DNA of 64,000 nt from Streptomyces sp. NBC_01460. GTDB taxonomy: Bacteria; Actinomycetota; Actinomycetes; Streptomycetales; Streptomycetaceae. How positions within the stretch are numbered: position 1 is the stretch's first letter; every line of letters starts with the position of its first letter. The notes beneath the pieces are model-generated. The model was not told the DNA's origin. It searched no databases and saw nothing but the letters and a program-made list of their open reading frames with translations. Below are positions 7,413 through 15,984 of the stretch, piece by piece. The stretch spans positions 7,502,001 through 7,566,000 of the forward strand of contig NZ_CP109473.1 in assembly GCF_036227405.1 (NCBI RefSeq), given 5' to 3'. A program made the translations under genes and the position numbers.

Positions 7413-9443
7413 ATGCGCTACGTCGACCAGCTGCCCTGCGCGATCCAGGAAGAGAAGCACGTCACGATCCCGATGGAGGACGGAGTCAAGCTCTCCGCGC
7501 GGATCTGGCGTCCCACCGCCTCGGACGCCGAACCCGTGCCGGCCGTTCTCGAGTACATCCCCTACCGCAAGAACGACCTCACCTCCACCCGTGACGCCAT
7601 CCACCACCCCTACATCGCCGGACACGGCTACGCGTGCGTACGCGTCGACCTGCGGGGGACCGGTGAGTCGGAGGGCGTGCTGCTGGACGAGTACCTGGAA
7701 CAGGAGCAGCGTGACGCCGAGGCCGTGCTGGCCTGGATCGCGGAACAGCCCTGGTGCGACGGCAACACCGGCATGATGGGCATCTCGTGGGGCGCCTTCG
7801 CCGCCCTCCAGACGGCCGCCCGCCGGCCGCCGAGCCTGCGCGCGATCTGCATCGCGTCGTTCACCGACGACCGGTACGCGGACGACATGCACTACCTCGG
7901 CGGCGCGATGCTCTCCGACAACCTGGCCGAAGCCGGCACCATGTTCGCCTACGCCACGTGCCCGCCCGACCCGGCCGTGGTCGGTGAACGCTGGCGGGAG
8001 ATGTGGCGGGAGAGGCTCGACGCCGCCCGCCCCTGGGTCCTGGAGTGGTTGCGCCACCCGGAGCGGGACGAGTACTGGCGCCACGCCTCCCTCAGCGAGG
8101 ACTACTCGGCCCTGCGCTGTCCGGTGCTCGCCTCCAGCGGCTGGGCGGACGGCTACTCCAACGCCGTGACCCGGCTGCTGAGCCGGGTCGACGTGCCCCG
8201 CAAGGGACTCATCGGCCCCTGGTCGCACAAGCTCCCGCACCTCGGGGAGCCGGGACCGGCCATCGGGTACCTCCAGGAAGTCGTGCGCTGGTGGGACCAC
8301 TGGCTCAAGGGCGCCGACAACGGCGTCATGGACGGTCCCATGCTCCGGACCTGGATGCAGGAGAGCGTCCCGCCGTCCACCTCCTACGAGGAGCGGCCCG
8401 GACGGTGGGTCGGCGAGCCGTCCTGGCCCTCGCCCCACGTCGGTGAGACCGTCCTCCCGCTGCGCGCGGGCAACCTGGGCCGGCCGGAGGAGCTCGCGGA
8501 CCAGGAGGAGCGGGTCCACACGGTGCAGTCGCCGCTCTCCGTCGGCCAGTTCGCCGGCAAGTGGGCCTCGTACAACGCCCCGCCGGACCTGCCCTACGAC
8601 CAGCGCGAGGAGGACGGCGGCTCGCTCGTCTTCCAGACCGAGCCGCTGGACGGACGCGTCGAGATCCTCGGTGCCCCCGTCGTCTCCGTGGAGGTGTCCG
8701 CGGACGCCCCGGTCGCCCAGCTGAACGTCAGGCTGTCCGACGTGGCACCGGACGGGCGCTCGACCAGGGTGACCTACGGCGTGCTCAACCTGACCCACCG
8801 CGACAGCCAGGAAGCCCCCGAGGCCCTGGAACCGGGCAGGCGTTACCGGGTCCGCGTACCGCTGCACAGCGTCGCGCAGGCGTTCCCGCCCGGACACCGC
8901 ATCCGCCTGTCGCTCTCCACCTCGTACTGGCCGCTCGTCTGGCCGGCGCCCGCACCGGCCCTCCTCAGCGTGTACGAGAAGGGCAGCACGCTCACCCTGC
9001 CCGTCCGGCCCGACGACGTACCGGAGGACAAGGCCCTGCCCCCCTTCGGCGAGCCCGAGGGCTGCGCGCCCCCCGCCGTCACCCGGCTGAGCGAGCCGGA
9101 GCAGGCGTGGACCGTGTCCAGGGACCTGGTCAACTACCGGTCGGTGCTCGACATCGTGAAGGACCGCGGGCTGCAGCGGTACGAGGACAACGGGATCGAG
9201 ACCGGGCTCAGGGCCTGCGAGCAGTACAGCTGGACCGGGGAGGACTTCGGGTCGGTGCGCGGCGAGTCGGCCTGGGAGATGCGCTTTTGCCGTCCCGACT
9301 GGGACGTCCGGGTCGAGACCCGGACCGTACTGACCTCGGACGAGCACGCCTTCCACGTGGACGCGACGCTCGACGGTTACGAGGACGGGCGGCGGGTCTT
9401 CTCCCGCACCTGGAACGAGGAGATCCCCCGGCGGATCGTCTGA
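7413..9443 (+). CDS. CocE/NonD family hydrolase (X-Pro dipeptidyl-peptidase fold)
   Basis: A 676-residue serine hydrolase. Residues 1-300 form the alpha/beta-hydrolase domain: PMEDGVKLSARIWRP, the YRKND block, VDLRGTGESEG, and the nucleophile elbow MGISWGAFAA (Ser about residue 124). LIGPWSHKLPH holds the catalytic His. The C-terminal beta-sandwich lid runs from about residue 400 (EILGAPVVSVEVS, RIRLSLSTSYWPLVWP). CocE family members cleave esters or peptides such as cocaine esters or X-Pro dipeptides; the substrate here is not predictable. GAAAGGAGG precedes the start. It lies 39 bases after the ATP-grasp gene, and a perfect 12-bp hairpin 145 bases downstream may end the transcript. Confidence 0.88.
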   Translation: MRYVDQLPCAIQEEKHVTIPMEDGVKLSARIWRPTASDAEPVPAVLEYIPYRKNDLTSTRDAIHHPYIAGHGYACVRVDLRGTGESEGVLLDEYLEQEQRDAEAVLAWIAEQPWCDGNTGMMGISWGAFAALQTAARRPPSLRAICIASFTDDRYADDMHYLGGAMLSDNLAEAGTMFAYATCPPDPAVVGERWREMWRERLDAARPWVLEWLRHPERDEYWRHASLSEDYSALRCPVLASSGWADGYSNAVTRLLSRVDVPRKGLIGPWSHKLPHLGEPGPAIGYLQEVVRWWDHWLKGADNGVMDGPMLRTWMQESVPPSTSYEERPGRWVGEPSWPSPHVGETVLPLRAGNLGRPEELADQEERVHTVQSPLSVGQFAGKWASYNAPPDLPYDQREEDGGSLVFQTEPLDGRVEILGAPVVSVEVSADAPVAQLNVRLSDVAPDGRSTRVTYGVLNLTHRDSQEAPEALEPGRRYRVRVPLHSVAQAFPPGHRIRLSLSTSYWPLVWPAPAPALLSVYEKGSTLTLPVRPDDVPEDKALPPFGEPEGCAPPAVTRLSEPEQAWTVSRDLVNYRSVLDIVKDRGLQRYEDNGIETGLRACEQYSWTGEDFGSVRGESAWEMRFCRPDWDVRVETRTVLTSDEHAFHVDATLDGYEDGRRVFSRTWNEEIPRRIV

Positions 9444-9457
9444 CGGGCCTCGGGGGC

Positions 9458-9495
9458 TGACCAGGGAACTTCCGTGAACGGGCGTCCCCTGGTCA
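9458..9495. repeat. Inverted repeat after the CocE gene
   Basis: TGACCAGGG (9458-9466) is complementary to CCCTGGTCA (9487-9495) across a 20-base loop. It is a second, weaker terminator candidate 14 bases after the CocE stop. Confidence 0.35.
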
Positions 9496-9533
9496 CCTCC
9501 GGGAATACACAGTCAACAATCTCGTTCGACATC

Positions 9534-9563
9534 TTGCCGACATCCGGCCCGTGCGATTACGGT
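9534..9563 (+). promoter_or_regulatory. Candidate promoter TTGCCG-N18-TACGGT
   Basis: TTGCCG (9534-9539) and TACGGT (9558-9563), spaced 18 bases, resemble a Streptomyces vegetative promoter. A transcript would begin just before the 12-bp hairpin at 9589-9624, so this could be the promoter of a short RNA or leader, or a chance match. Confidence 0.3.
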
Positions 9564-9588
9564 CGCCGCCAAGAAGCAGACGCCGCCC

Positions 9589-9624
9589 GCACCCGGTCCG
9601 AGGCGCTCGCCCCGGACCGGGTGC
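9589..9624. terminator. Perfect 12-bp stem-loop
   Basis: GCACCCGGTCCG (9589-9600) pairs perfectly with 9613-9624 across a 12-base loop. It is the strongest terminator candidate for the ATP-grasp/CocE pair, or a leader hairpin if the promoter at 9534 is real. Confidence 0.6.
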
Positions 9625-9742
9625 GTCGTCGGTGCTCGTGGCGTACCGCTGTGCGGGCGGTCCGGACCGTCGCGCGGAGTTCCGGTCAGGGCCGGTCCGT
9701 CCGCAGGTCCGGTCCACCGCCCGCATGATCGAGGAGCAGACC

Positions 9743-9925
9743 GTGACCGACCCGCCGATCCTCCGGACCCGCGCCCGCAGCCTCCCGCGACACCCGGCCG
9801 GTCCCGGGGACACGGCTCCCCCTCCGGTGCGCGGCGGTGGCTCCCGCGTTCACGCCCTGTACGCCGCGGCCGCGTCCACCCCGACCGCGCGGGCGGGGAC
9901 CGCCGCGGCCGGCCGGGCCCTGTGA
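9743..9925 (+). CDS. Possible small ORF (60 residues), unassigned
   Basis: A GTG start at 9743 follows GAGGAG at good spacing and opens a 60-codon frame ending at TGA 9923-9925, one base before the convergent cupin gene. The product is basic near the start (ILRTRARSLPRHP) and Ala/Thr-rich at its end (ALYAAAASTPTARAGTAAAG); there is no recognisable family. The same frame is open further upstream. Support is only the ribosome site and codon bias, so it may be chance in GC-rich DNA. The rest of 9444-9742 holds the two inverted repeats and the candidate promoter. Confidence 0.25.
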   Translation: MTDPPILRTRARSLPRHPAGPGDTAPPPVRGGGSRVHALYAAAASTPTARAGTAAAGRAL

Positions 9926-10330
9926 TCAGGCCATCCGGTCCGCGTCCGAGAGATGCTCCACCGTCACCCCGGTCCCGGTGAACGTCCGGGTGACCGTTCC
10001 CGACGTGTAGACCCACAGGATGCGCAGCGGGGTGTCACCGACGTTCCGGAAGAGATGCGGCACCGGGGACGGGATGTACGTCGTGTCGAAGCGTTCGAGA
10101 CGGGTCACCGCCCCCTCCACCAGCACCTCCGCCTCGCCTTCGAGGACCGTCACGTGCTCGTCGCAGTTGTGCGAGTGCATCGGCGCCCCGGATCCCACCG
10201 GATACACGCTCATCCCGCTGGTGATCAGGTTCTCGCCGTCCGACGACGGTGTGGTCACCAGTGGCGTCGTGAGGATCGCACCGCCCCGGTCCAGCGGACG
10301 GACGGAAGCGGTCTTGATGATGACGGTCAT
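9926..10330 (-). CDS. Cupin domain protein
   Basis: A 134-residue single-domain cupin. The first cupin motif is clear as HSHNCDEHVTVLEGEAEV (His, His, Glu and His as metal ligands, about residues 53-70), and the second as PVPHLFRNVGD (His about 89). Small cupins may be isomerases, dioxygenases, decarboxylases or sensors of small ligands; no specific reaction can be read. AGGGA precedes the ATG at 10330. It is divergent from the carboxymuconolactone decarboxylase-like gene at 10517 and shares its 186-base promoter region, so it probably belongs to the catabolic island that begins here. Confidence 0.85.
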   Translation of the reverse strand: MTVIIKTASVRPLDRGGAILTTPLVTTPSSDGENLITSGMSVYPVGSGAPMHSHNCDEHVTVLEGEAEVLVEGAVTRLERFDTTYIPSPVPHLFRNVGDTPLRILWVYTSGTVTRTFTGTGVTVEHLSDADRMA

Positions 10331-10516
10331 GCGGAGTCCCTCTCGACGTCGGTGCGTCGTCCGACGTTAGGCGCCGGAACTGCCGATGAGAGGCATCCGG
10401 CGTGCAGCTTTACCTTGCATTCCGAGGAGGGTGAGCCTCGGTGGCCCGGGGGTACGGTCGGCTCCCGTCACACGGTCGAACCGCTCGTGGCACCCAGCGA
10501 AAGGCAGGTAGTTCCC
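10331..10516. promoter_or_regulatory. Divergent promoter region with CTTGCA element
   Basis: This region lies between the divergent cupin and CMD-like genes. It contains TGCAGC at 10403-10408 and CTTGCA at 10414-10419. The TGCAAG/CTTGCA core recurs at 22358 and 25276 before other genes of the island, so it is a candidate site for the island's LysR regulator. Confidence 0.35.
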
Positions 10517-11110
10517 ATGAGAATCCCCGTACTCGCCGCCGAGGACATGACCGAGCACCAGCAGGAACTCCACGCCACGATCACGGCGCGCCGCGGTGGT
10601 GTCCGTGGGCCCTTCCGGGTGTGGCTGCGGAGCCCCGAGCTGTGCGAACGGGTGGAATCGCTCGGTGCGTTCGTACGGTTCGAATCGAGCCTGCCGAAGC
10701 ATCTCCGGGAGTTGACCCTGCTGATGGCCGCGCGCCATTTCGACGCGCAGTACTCCTGGAACGCGCATGTGGCCGCCGCCGTCGAGGCCGGCATTCCCGA
10801 GGAGGCCGTCGAGGCCATCGCGGAACACCGGCAACCGGTGTTCGCCGAGGAGGCGGACACCGCGTTCCACGCCTTCTGCCAGGAACTGCTGGAGACGCAT
10901 TTCGTGTCGGACGACACCTTCGCCCGCGCGCACGAGCACTTCGGCGCTCAGGGACTGGTCGACGCCATCGGCTCGCTGGGCAACTTCACGATGCTCGGCA
11001 TGTGCCTGAACGCCTTCCAGGTCGACCTCCAGGCCGGCCGCAAGCCCCCGTTCCCCGACGTCCGCGGCTTCGAGCGGGTCACCGGCGGCGGGGACCGGTC
11101 CCAGCCGTGA
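10517..11110 (+). CDS. Carboxymuconolactone decarboxylase (CMD)-like protein
   Basis: A 197-residue helical protein of the CMD/AhpD-like fold. The block LLMAARHFDAQYSWNAHVAAA (about residues 70-90) is the characteristic segment. It lacks the CxxC pair of the AhpD peroxidase branch, so it belongs with the cysteine-free gamma-CMD-like group, whose members decarboxylate 4-carboxymuconolactone in the beta-ketoadipate pathway or have unknown roles in other catabolic clusters. ATG 10517 is preceded by AAAGGCAGG. It heads the rightward run of island genes; the ABC-transporter ATPase starts 38 bases after its stop. A true CMD role is uncertain because no pcaB- or pcaD-like gene sits next to it. Confidence 0.8.
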   Translation: MRIPVLAAEDMTEHQQELHATITARRGGVRGPFRVWLRSPELCERVESLGAFVRFESSLPKHLRELTLLMAARHFDAQYSWNAHVAAAVEAGIPEEAVEAIAEHRQPVFAEEADTAFHAFCQELLETHFVSDDTFARAHEHFGAQGLVDAIGSLGNFTMLGMCLNAFQVDLQAGRKPPFPDVRGFERVTGGGDRSQP

Positions 11111-11148
11111 CGGCCCGTCCCGAGCCACGTACGAAAGGGAGCGAGGAC

Positions 11149-12687
11149 GTGTCCGCCACGACCGCCCCGGTGCCCGCCGGCACCGTGGAACGCCCGGCCA
11201 CGCCGCCGGCCGTCCGCATCCGCGACCTCACCAAGAGCTTCGGCGGAGCCGTGGCCCTCAGAGGTGTGTCGCTGGACATCCACCCCGGCGAGGTCCACGC
11301 CCTGATGGGCATGAACGGCGCCGGCAAGTCCACCCTCGTCCAGCTCCTCTCGGGGGCGCACCAGGCCGACGGCGGCACGATCGAGACCGGCGGCACCGTC
11401 CACACGGCCCTCACCCCGCGCAAGGCCCGTCAGCTGGGCATATCCACGGTCCCGCAACGCCGCGAACTGGTCATGACGCTGACCGTCGCCGAGAACATCC
11501 TCCTCGGGGACCTCCCCGCCTCGCGCTCCCTCGTCTCGTGGAGGTCCGTCGAGCGCCAGGCCCGCCAGGCCCTCCTCGACCTGAACATCGACATCGACGT
11601 CAGGCGGACCGCGGGCGAACTCACCGTCGCCGAGCAGACGATGGTGGAGGTCGCCCGTGAGGTACGGCGCGGCGGCAGGGTCCTGATCCTGGACGAGCCG
11701 ACCGCCTGCCTGGGCGCCGCGGCGGCGGAGCGGATCCGCGCCCTCGTGCGGACCCTGCGCGACGAGGGTGTGGCCGTCGTCTACATCTCGCACTACATCG
11801 ACGAGGTCCTCTCGATCGCGGACCACGTGACCGTGCTCCGCGACGGTGCCGTGGTGCACAGCGGGCCCGCCTCACGGACCGACGCCGCCGGGCTCGTCCG
11901 CCACATGGCCGGCCGCGACGTGGTCTCCCGGCGTCCCGAGCGCCCGGCGCCCACGGACACGGTCGCGCTGACCGTACGGGGCCTGACCAGCGGCCGGGAC
12001 ATCGCGGGCTTCGGCGTCCAGGTGCGCAAGGGCGAGATCGTCGGGGTCCTCGGCCCGGCGGGGGACGCGCAGTCCCGGCTGTTCGACCTGCTGTCCGGCC
12101 GACGGCGCCCCGACGCGGGCGAGATGGAGGTCGGCGGGACCCGCGTGCCCTTCGGCCGCGTCTCGCGCTCCCTCGCCAGCGGGCTGCGCTGCGTCACCGG
12201 GGACCGCCGCGCACTGGGGCTGGTCCCGGGGCTGTCCCTGGACGAGAACCTCATGCTCGCCACCGACCGGCTCAGCGGGCGCCGGCTGCACCGCTGGGCG
12301 GAGACGACCCGTCGTGCCGCACCGCGCCGCGCGAGCTACGGCGTCGTCTCACTGACCCGCAACCCCGCGGTCGGCAGCCTCTCCGGCGGCAACCAGCAGA
12401 AGGTTTTGCTGGCCAAGTGGCTGGAGACCTCGCCCGTCGCCTGCTTCCTCGAAGACCCCACCAACGGGGTCGACGTGGCAGCCATCGCCGACATCCACGC
12501 GCTGATCGACGATCTCGCCTCCCGGGGTGTGGCCGTCCTGCTCGCCTCCTCGTCCGCGGAGGAGGTCATGCGCCTGTCCGACCGCGTGATCGTCGTCAGT
12601 GCCGGCCGTGTGGTCGCCGAGCACGACGTCGACGCCCTCACCCACGACGAACTCGTCGCCACCGCCCTCGGAGGACAACCCCGATGA
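11149..12687 (+). CDS. CUT2-type ABC importer, fused double ATPase (RbsA/XylG-like)
   Basis: A 512-residue protein with two nucleotide-binding domains in tandem, the mark of CUT2 (ribose/xylose-type) importers. The first has Walker A GMNGAGKST (about residue 63), a degenerate signature (ELTVAEQTMVEVAREV) and Walker B VLILDEPTACLG. The second has a degenerate Walker A (GPAGDAQSR), GDRRALGLVPGLSLDENL and the canonical signature LSGGNQQKVLLAKWL. CUT2 systems usually import pentoses, autoinducer-2 or polyols; here the setting is an aromatic-type catabolic island, so the ligand may be different. GTG 11149 is chosen for the GAAAGGGAGCGAGGAC ahead of it. Its stop overlaps the permease start as ATGA. 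Confidence 0.88.
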   Translation: MSATTAPVPAGTVERPATPPAVRIRDLTKSFGGAVALRGVSLDIHPGEVHALMGMNGAGKSTLVQLLSGAHQADGGTIETGGTVHTALTPRKARQLGISTVPQRRELVMTLTVAENILLGDLPASRSLVSWRSVERQARQALLDLNIDIDVRRTAGELTVAEQTMVEVAREVRRGGRVLILDEPTACLGAAAAERIRALVRTLRDEGVAVVYISHYIDEVLSIADHVTVLRDGAVVHSGPASRTDAAGLVRHMAGRDVVSRRPERPAPTDTVALTVRGLTSGRDIAGFGVQVRKGEIVGVLGPAGDAQSRLFDLLSGRRRPDAGEMEVGGTRVPFGRVSRSLASGLRCVTGDRRALGLVPGLSLDENLMLATDRLSGRRLHRWAETTRRAAPRRASYGVVSLTRNPAVGSLSGGNQQKVLLAKWLETSPVACFLEDPTNGVDVAAIADIHALIDDLASRGVAVLLASSSAEEVMRLSDRVIVVSAGRVVAEHDVDALTHDELVATALGGQPR

Positions 12688-13694
12688 GCATCACCGCTCC
12701 GCCGGAGACACCGCGTACCAGGACCGCCCCGAAGTCCGCCCGGAAGCCGGGGCCCTTCCGCACACTGGGCGGTGTCCCGCACGCCGGACTCGTCGCCGTG
12801 CTGATCGCCGTCATCGTGTTCGCCGCCGTGGAGACCGACTCGTTCGCCACCTCGGTCAACGTGGTCAACGTCCTCCGGCAGGTCAGCGTCGTCGCCGTCC
12901 TCGCCGCCGGCCTCACCCTGCTGATGACGGCCGGCGGGATGGACTTCTCGATGGGCAGCAACGCCGCTGTCACCACCGCCGTCGCCGCGCAGTTCCTCGC
13001 GGACGGCAGGTCGACCCTCTTCACCGTGGTCGTGTCGCTGCTGCTCGCCACCGCGGTCGGGCTCGTCAACGGCCTCGTCGTGACCTACACCGACGTGGCC
13101 CCCTTCGTCGCCACCCTCGCCACCGCCACCCTCCTGGACGGCGTCGCCCTGCTGGTGCTCAACGGGCTCAGCGTCTCCATCGGCGAGCACCTGTCCGCGC
13201 TGGGCACGGAGAAGACGCTCGGCCTGCCCAACCTGCTGATCGTCGCGGTCCTGGTCCTGACCGTGGTCGGCCTGATCATGAAGTTCACGGTCTTCGGCAG
13301 GGACGCCTTCGCCCTCGGCGGCAACGAACACGTCGCCCGGCTCAGCGGCATCGACGTCAACCGGCGGAAGCTGGTGCTCTACGGTCTGGCCGGTGCGCTC
13401 TCGGGCCTCGCCGGACTGATGCTGCTCTCCCGGCTCGGAGCCAGCAGCCCCGGCACCGGCGGCCTCCAGCTGCAGCTCACCGCGGTGGCCTCGGTCGTGA
13501 TCGGCGGCACCATGCTCGCCGGCGGCTACGGCACCGTCATCGGCTCCTGCCTCGGCGTCGTGCTGCTGGGGGTCGTCGCCAACGCCCTGAACCTCCTGCA
13601 GGTGTCCAGCTACTTCCAGCAGATCTCCGTCGGCACCGTGCTGCTCGTCGCCGCGATCGCCAACCAGCTCCACAAGAAGTCCTCCCCGCACTGA
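12684..13694 (+). CDS. CUT2-type ABC importer, permease (RbsC-like)
   Basis: A 336-residue inner-membrane permease with 8-10 hydrophobic helices. Family blocks are LLMTAGGMDFSMGSNAAV (the GGIDLSVG-type motif), VAPFVATLATATLLDGVAL, FALGGNEHVARLSGIDVNRRKLVLYGLAGALSGLAG (the ATPase-contacting loop) and VIGGTMLAGGYGTVIGSCLGV. It would form the homodimeric channel for the ATPase encoded just upstream, with which it overlaps by 4 bases. The substrate-binding lipoprotein gene follows 33 bases downstream. GGAGGACAACCCCG supplies the ribosome site. Nothing is unusual in length or topology. Confidence 0.9.
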   Translation: MSITAPPETPRTRTAPKSARKPGPFRTLGGVPHAGLVAVLIAVIVFAAVETDSFATSVNVVNVLRQVSVVAVLAAGLTLLMTAGGMDFSMGSNAAVTTAVAAQFLADGRSTLFTVVVSLLLATAVGLVNGLVVTYTDVAPFVATLATATLLDGVALLVLNGLSVSIGEHLSALGTEKTLGLPNLLIVAVLVLTVVGLIMKFTVFGRDAFALGGNEHVARLSGIDVNRRKLVLYGLAGALSGLAGLMLLSRLGASSPGTGGLQLQLTAVASVVIGGTMLAGGYGTVIGSCLGVVLLGVVANALNLLQVSSYFQQISVGTVLLVAAIANQLHKKSSPH

Positions 13695-13727
13695 TCACCC
13701 GCCCGTACGTCTCGAAAGGCCCCTCCC

Positions 13728-14684
13728 ATGACCCTTTCTGCTCGTTCACGCAGAGCCACTGCCGCCTCTGCCGCCGGACTCGCTCTCGTACTGAGCGGCT
13801 GCGGTGCCGGTGCCTCCGACGACGGGTCGGTGTCGCTGGGGTTCGTCAACGGCGGCGACACCGAATTCCACACCTGTCTCCAGGCGTCCGTCGAGGACAC
13901 CGCCGAGGCGGAGGACGCCGAGCTCTACACGGCCAACTCCCACCAGAACCCCGGTACGGAGCTGTCCAACATCGAGGACATGATCTCGCGCGACGTCGAC
14001 GCCCTCATCGTGCAGACGGTCAACGTCGACGCGCTCAAGGGGGACATAGCCAAGGCGAAGAGCGCCAACATACCGATCTTCCTCACGTCCGTCGTGACCG
14101 ACGACCCCACCGACATCCTCGGAGCGGTGGTCGTCGACCTCAAGCAGGTGGGCGAGCTGGACGCCGGCTGGGTCGGGAAGGACGCCGCGGGGAAGCCCGC
14201 CGAGGCCGGGGTGATCGCCGGGGCCCCCGGCGCCGCGTCCGACCTGCTGGTCAACGGCTTCACCAAGGCCCTCCCGGACAACGTCGAGGTCGTCGCCAAC
14301 CAGCCGGGCATGTTCAACGCCGCCAAGGCGCAGGACGTCGCCGAGAACATGATCCAGGCCCACCCGGACCTGGCGTACGCCTTCGTCGCGAACGAGGAGA
14401 TGGCCTTCGGCGCGCTCAAGGCCTTCCAGGCCGCCGAGGCCGACGTGAAGATCGTGACCGTCAACGGCACGGACCGGGGCGTGGCCGCCGTCAAGGACGG
14501 CCGGTTCGCCGCGACCGTCGCCAACTCCGCCATGACGACCGGCCGGATCGCCCTCACCAACACGCTCGCGCTGCTCGACAAGAAGAAGACGGACAAGATC
14601 GCCTCGACGCCGATCAGCCTCATCACGGCCGACAACGTGAGCAGCGCCCCGCAGTACTGCTCCGCCGAGGAGAAGAAGTCCTGA
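13728..14684 (+). CDS. CUT2-type ABC importer, substrate-binding lipoprotein (RbsB-like)
   Basis: A 318-residue lipoprotein. Residues 1-24 are a lipoprotein signal with the lipobox LSGC; the mature protein has the two-lobed periplasmic-binding type 1 fold. Recognisable segments are LGFVNGGDTEFHTCLQASVED (lobe 1), ISRDVDALIVQTVNVDALKGDIAKA, and KIVTVNGTDRGVAAVKDGRFAATVANSA (lobe 2, the family site where the bound sugar is contacted). The ligand cannot be read from sequence. Four cysteines besides the lipobox one do not form an obvious motif. It closes the three-gene importer; a repeat-rich spacer and a perfect palindrome separate it from the LysR gene. Confidence 0.88.
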   Translation: MTLSARSRRATAASAAGLALVLSGCGAGASDDGSVSLGFVNGGDTEFHTCLQASVEDTAEAEDAELYTANSHQNPGTELSNIEDMISRDVDALIVQTVNVDALKGDIAKAKSANIPIFLTSVVTDDPTDILGAVVVDLKQVGELDAGWVGKDAAGKPAEAGVIAGAPGAASDLLVNGFTKALPDNVEVVANQPGMFNAAKAQDVAENMIQAHPDLAYAFVANEEMAFGALKAFQAAEADVKIVTVNGTDRGVAAVKDGRFAATVANSAMTTGRIALTNTLALLDKKKTDKIASTPISLITADNVSSAPQYCSAEEKKS

Positions 14685-14716
14685 CCCTCCGGGCAGGGCG
14701 CCGGTGACTCAGGACC

Positions 14717-14843
14717 GCACGCCCCCGCACCACGCACCGGGTCCCACGCCCCCGCTCCACGCACCGGGCCCGGGCCCCGCATCCCGCCGTACGCACCGCG
14801 ACCGGGTCCCCACGCCCCACACCACGCACCGCGACCGGGTCCC
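14717..14843. repeat. Degenerate short repeats in intergenic spacer
   Basis: Four imperfect copies of a roughly 30-base unit built on CACGCACCG...ACCGGGTCCC...ACGCCCC fill most of the gap between the binding-protein gene and lysR. No open frame with a ribosome site uses them. They look like replication slippage rather than a regulatory array. Confidence 0.45.
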
Positions 14844-14871
14844 TTCGCTCAACCGCACCAACCACACCTGA

Positions 14872-14897
14872 CACGGCCGGAGGCGCCTCCGGCCGTG
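14872..14897. terminator. Perfect 26-bp palindrome before lysR
   Basis: CACGGCCGGAGGC (14872-14884) is followed directly by its exact complement (14885-14897). It can end transcription from the importer operon; lying only 18 bases before the lysR start, it could also influence lysR expression. Confidence 0.55.
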
Positions 14898-14914
14898 ACG
14901 GGGCCGGAGGAATC

Positions 14915-15826
14915 ATGGACCGCCTGCTTCTCATGCGAAGCTTCGTGACCGTCGCCCACGTGGGCAGCTTCAGCGGAGCCGCCAAACTGCTGAGCTCCTC
15001 GGGATCACTCGTCTCCCGCCACGTGGCCGAGCTGGAGCGGCAGATCGGCGTCCGCCTGGTCAACCGCACGGCCCGTTCCGTGAGCCTCACGGAACCCGGC
15101 CTGCGGTACGCCGAATTCTCCGCACGCATCCTCGAGGAGATCGAGGCGGAGGACTCCACGATCGCGCAGCGGCACGACAGGGCGGAGGGCTCGCTCTCCA
15201 TCATCTGCCCGAAATGGATCGGAAGTCTGGACCTCGGGGACGCCATTGCCGCGTTCTCCGCGGCCCATCCGAAAATCGTCGTGCGATTCGAGCTGGGCGG
15301 AATGTCGGACCGTACCTACGATTTCCTCGACAGCGGTTTCGACGTCGCCTTCCACACCCGCGATCTCCGGGACTCAAGCGTACGTCTCAAGAAGGTCTCC
15401 TCGCTCCCGTTCGTCCTGTGCGCGTCGGAGGAGTACGTCGAACGGCACGGCACGCTCGCCCATCCGAACGACATCGCGGCCCACGACTGCCTGGTCCATG
15501 TGAACGACCCGGTCTGGCGGATCGGACACGGACACGCGAGCACCCTGCACAAGATCAGGAACGTCGCCTTCTCGTCCAACTCATACATCGCCCTGCAGAA
15601 GGCCGCCGTGCACAGCCGGGGCATCGCGCTGCTGCCGCAGAGGTCGGCGTACGACGATCTCGTGTCCGGCGCGCTCCAGGTCCTGCTGCCCGAACTGGCC
15701 GTGCCCGACCGGCCCCTCTACGCGATCTACGGCCCGGGGCAGGACACCCCGCGCAAGGTCACCGTCTTCCTGGAATTCCTCACCCAGTGGTTCTCCAGCA
15801 ATCCCATCGCCGCCCTCACCCCATGA
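14915..15826 (+). CDS. LysR-family transcriptional regulator
   Basis: A 303-residue LTTR. The winged helix-turn-helix is at residues 1-62 (LLLMRSFVTVAHVGSFSGAAKLL, then SLVSRHVAELERQIGVRLVNRT). The remainder is the two-lobed effector-binding domain, with FDVAFHTRDLRDSSVRLKK and the GIALLPQRSAYDDLVSGAL block. LTTRs usually activate catabolic operons on binding a pathway intermediate. GGGGCCGGAGGAATC precedes ATG 14915. Unusually it sits in line between the importer and the enzyme genes rather than divergent from them. Candidate target sites sharing TGCAAG/CTTGCA occur at 10414, 22358 and 25276. Confidence 0.92.
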   Translation: MDRLLLMRSFVTVAHVGSFSGAAKLLSSSGSLVSRHVAELERQIGVRLVNRTARSVSLTEPGLRYAEFSARILEEIEAEDSTIAQRHDRAEGSLSIICPKWIGSLDLGDAIAAFSAAHPKIVVRFELGGMSDRTYDFLDSGFDVAFHTRDLRDSSVRLKKVSSLPFVLCASEEYVERHGTLAHPNDIAAHDCLVHVNDPVWRIGHGHASTLHKIRNVAFSSNSYIALQKAAVHSRGIALLPQRSAYDDLVSGALQVLLPELAVPDRPLYAIYGPGQDTPRKVTVFLEFLTQWFSSNPIAALTP

Positions 15827-15984
15827 AAGGAATGCGCGCCGTCCGCGCAGGCGACGGGCTGCGCAAGAAGCGATTGCGGCATCCGGGAGCCAGGGCCGTT
15901 GAGGCGCCCGGACCGGGAATTTACGATCAGCTGAGCCGGCGTCCGCGCAGGTTCCACGGACGCGGTCCGCGAAATGAGGAGTTC

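Noticed and set aside
5664..9356. Very long open frame on the minus strand opposite the ATP-grasp and CocE genes
   Set aside because: It is Gly/Arg/Val-rich shadow sequence produced by GC-rich codon bias; the opposite strand holds two clear enzyme families.
10517..11110. AhpD-type alkylhydroperoxidase
   Set aside because: The CxxC redox pair is absent.
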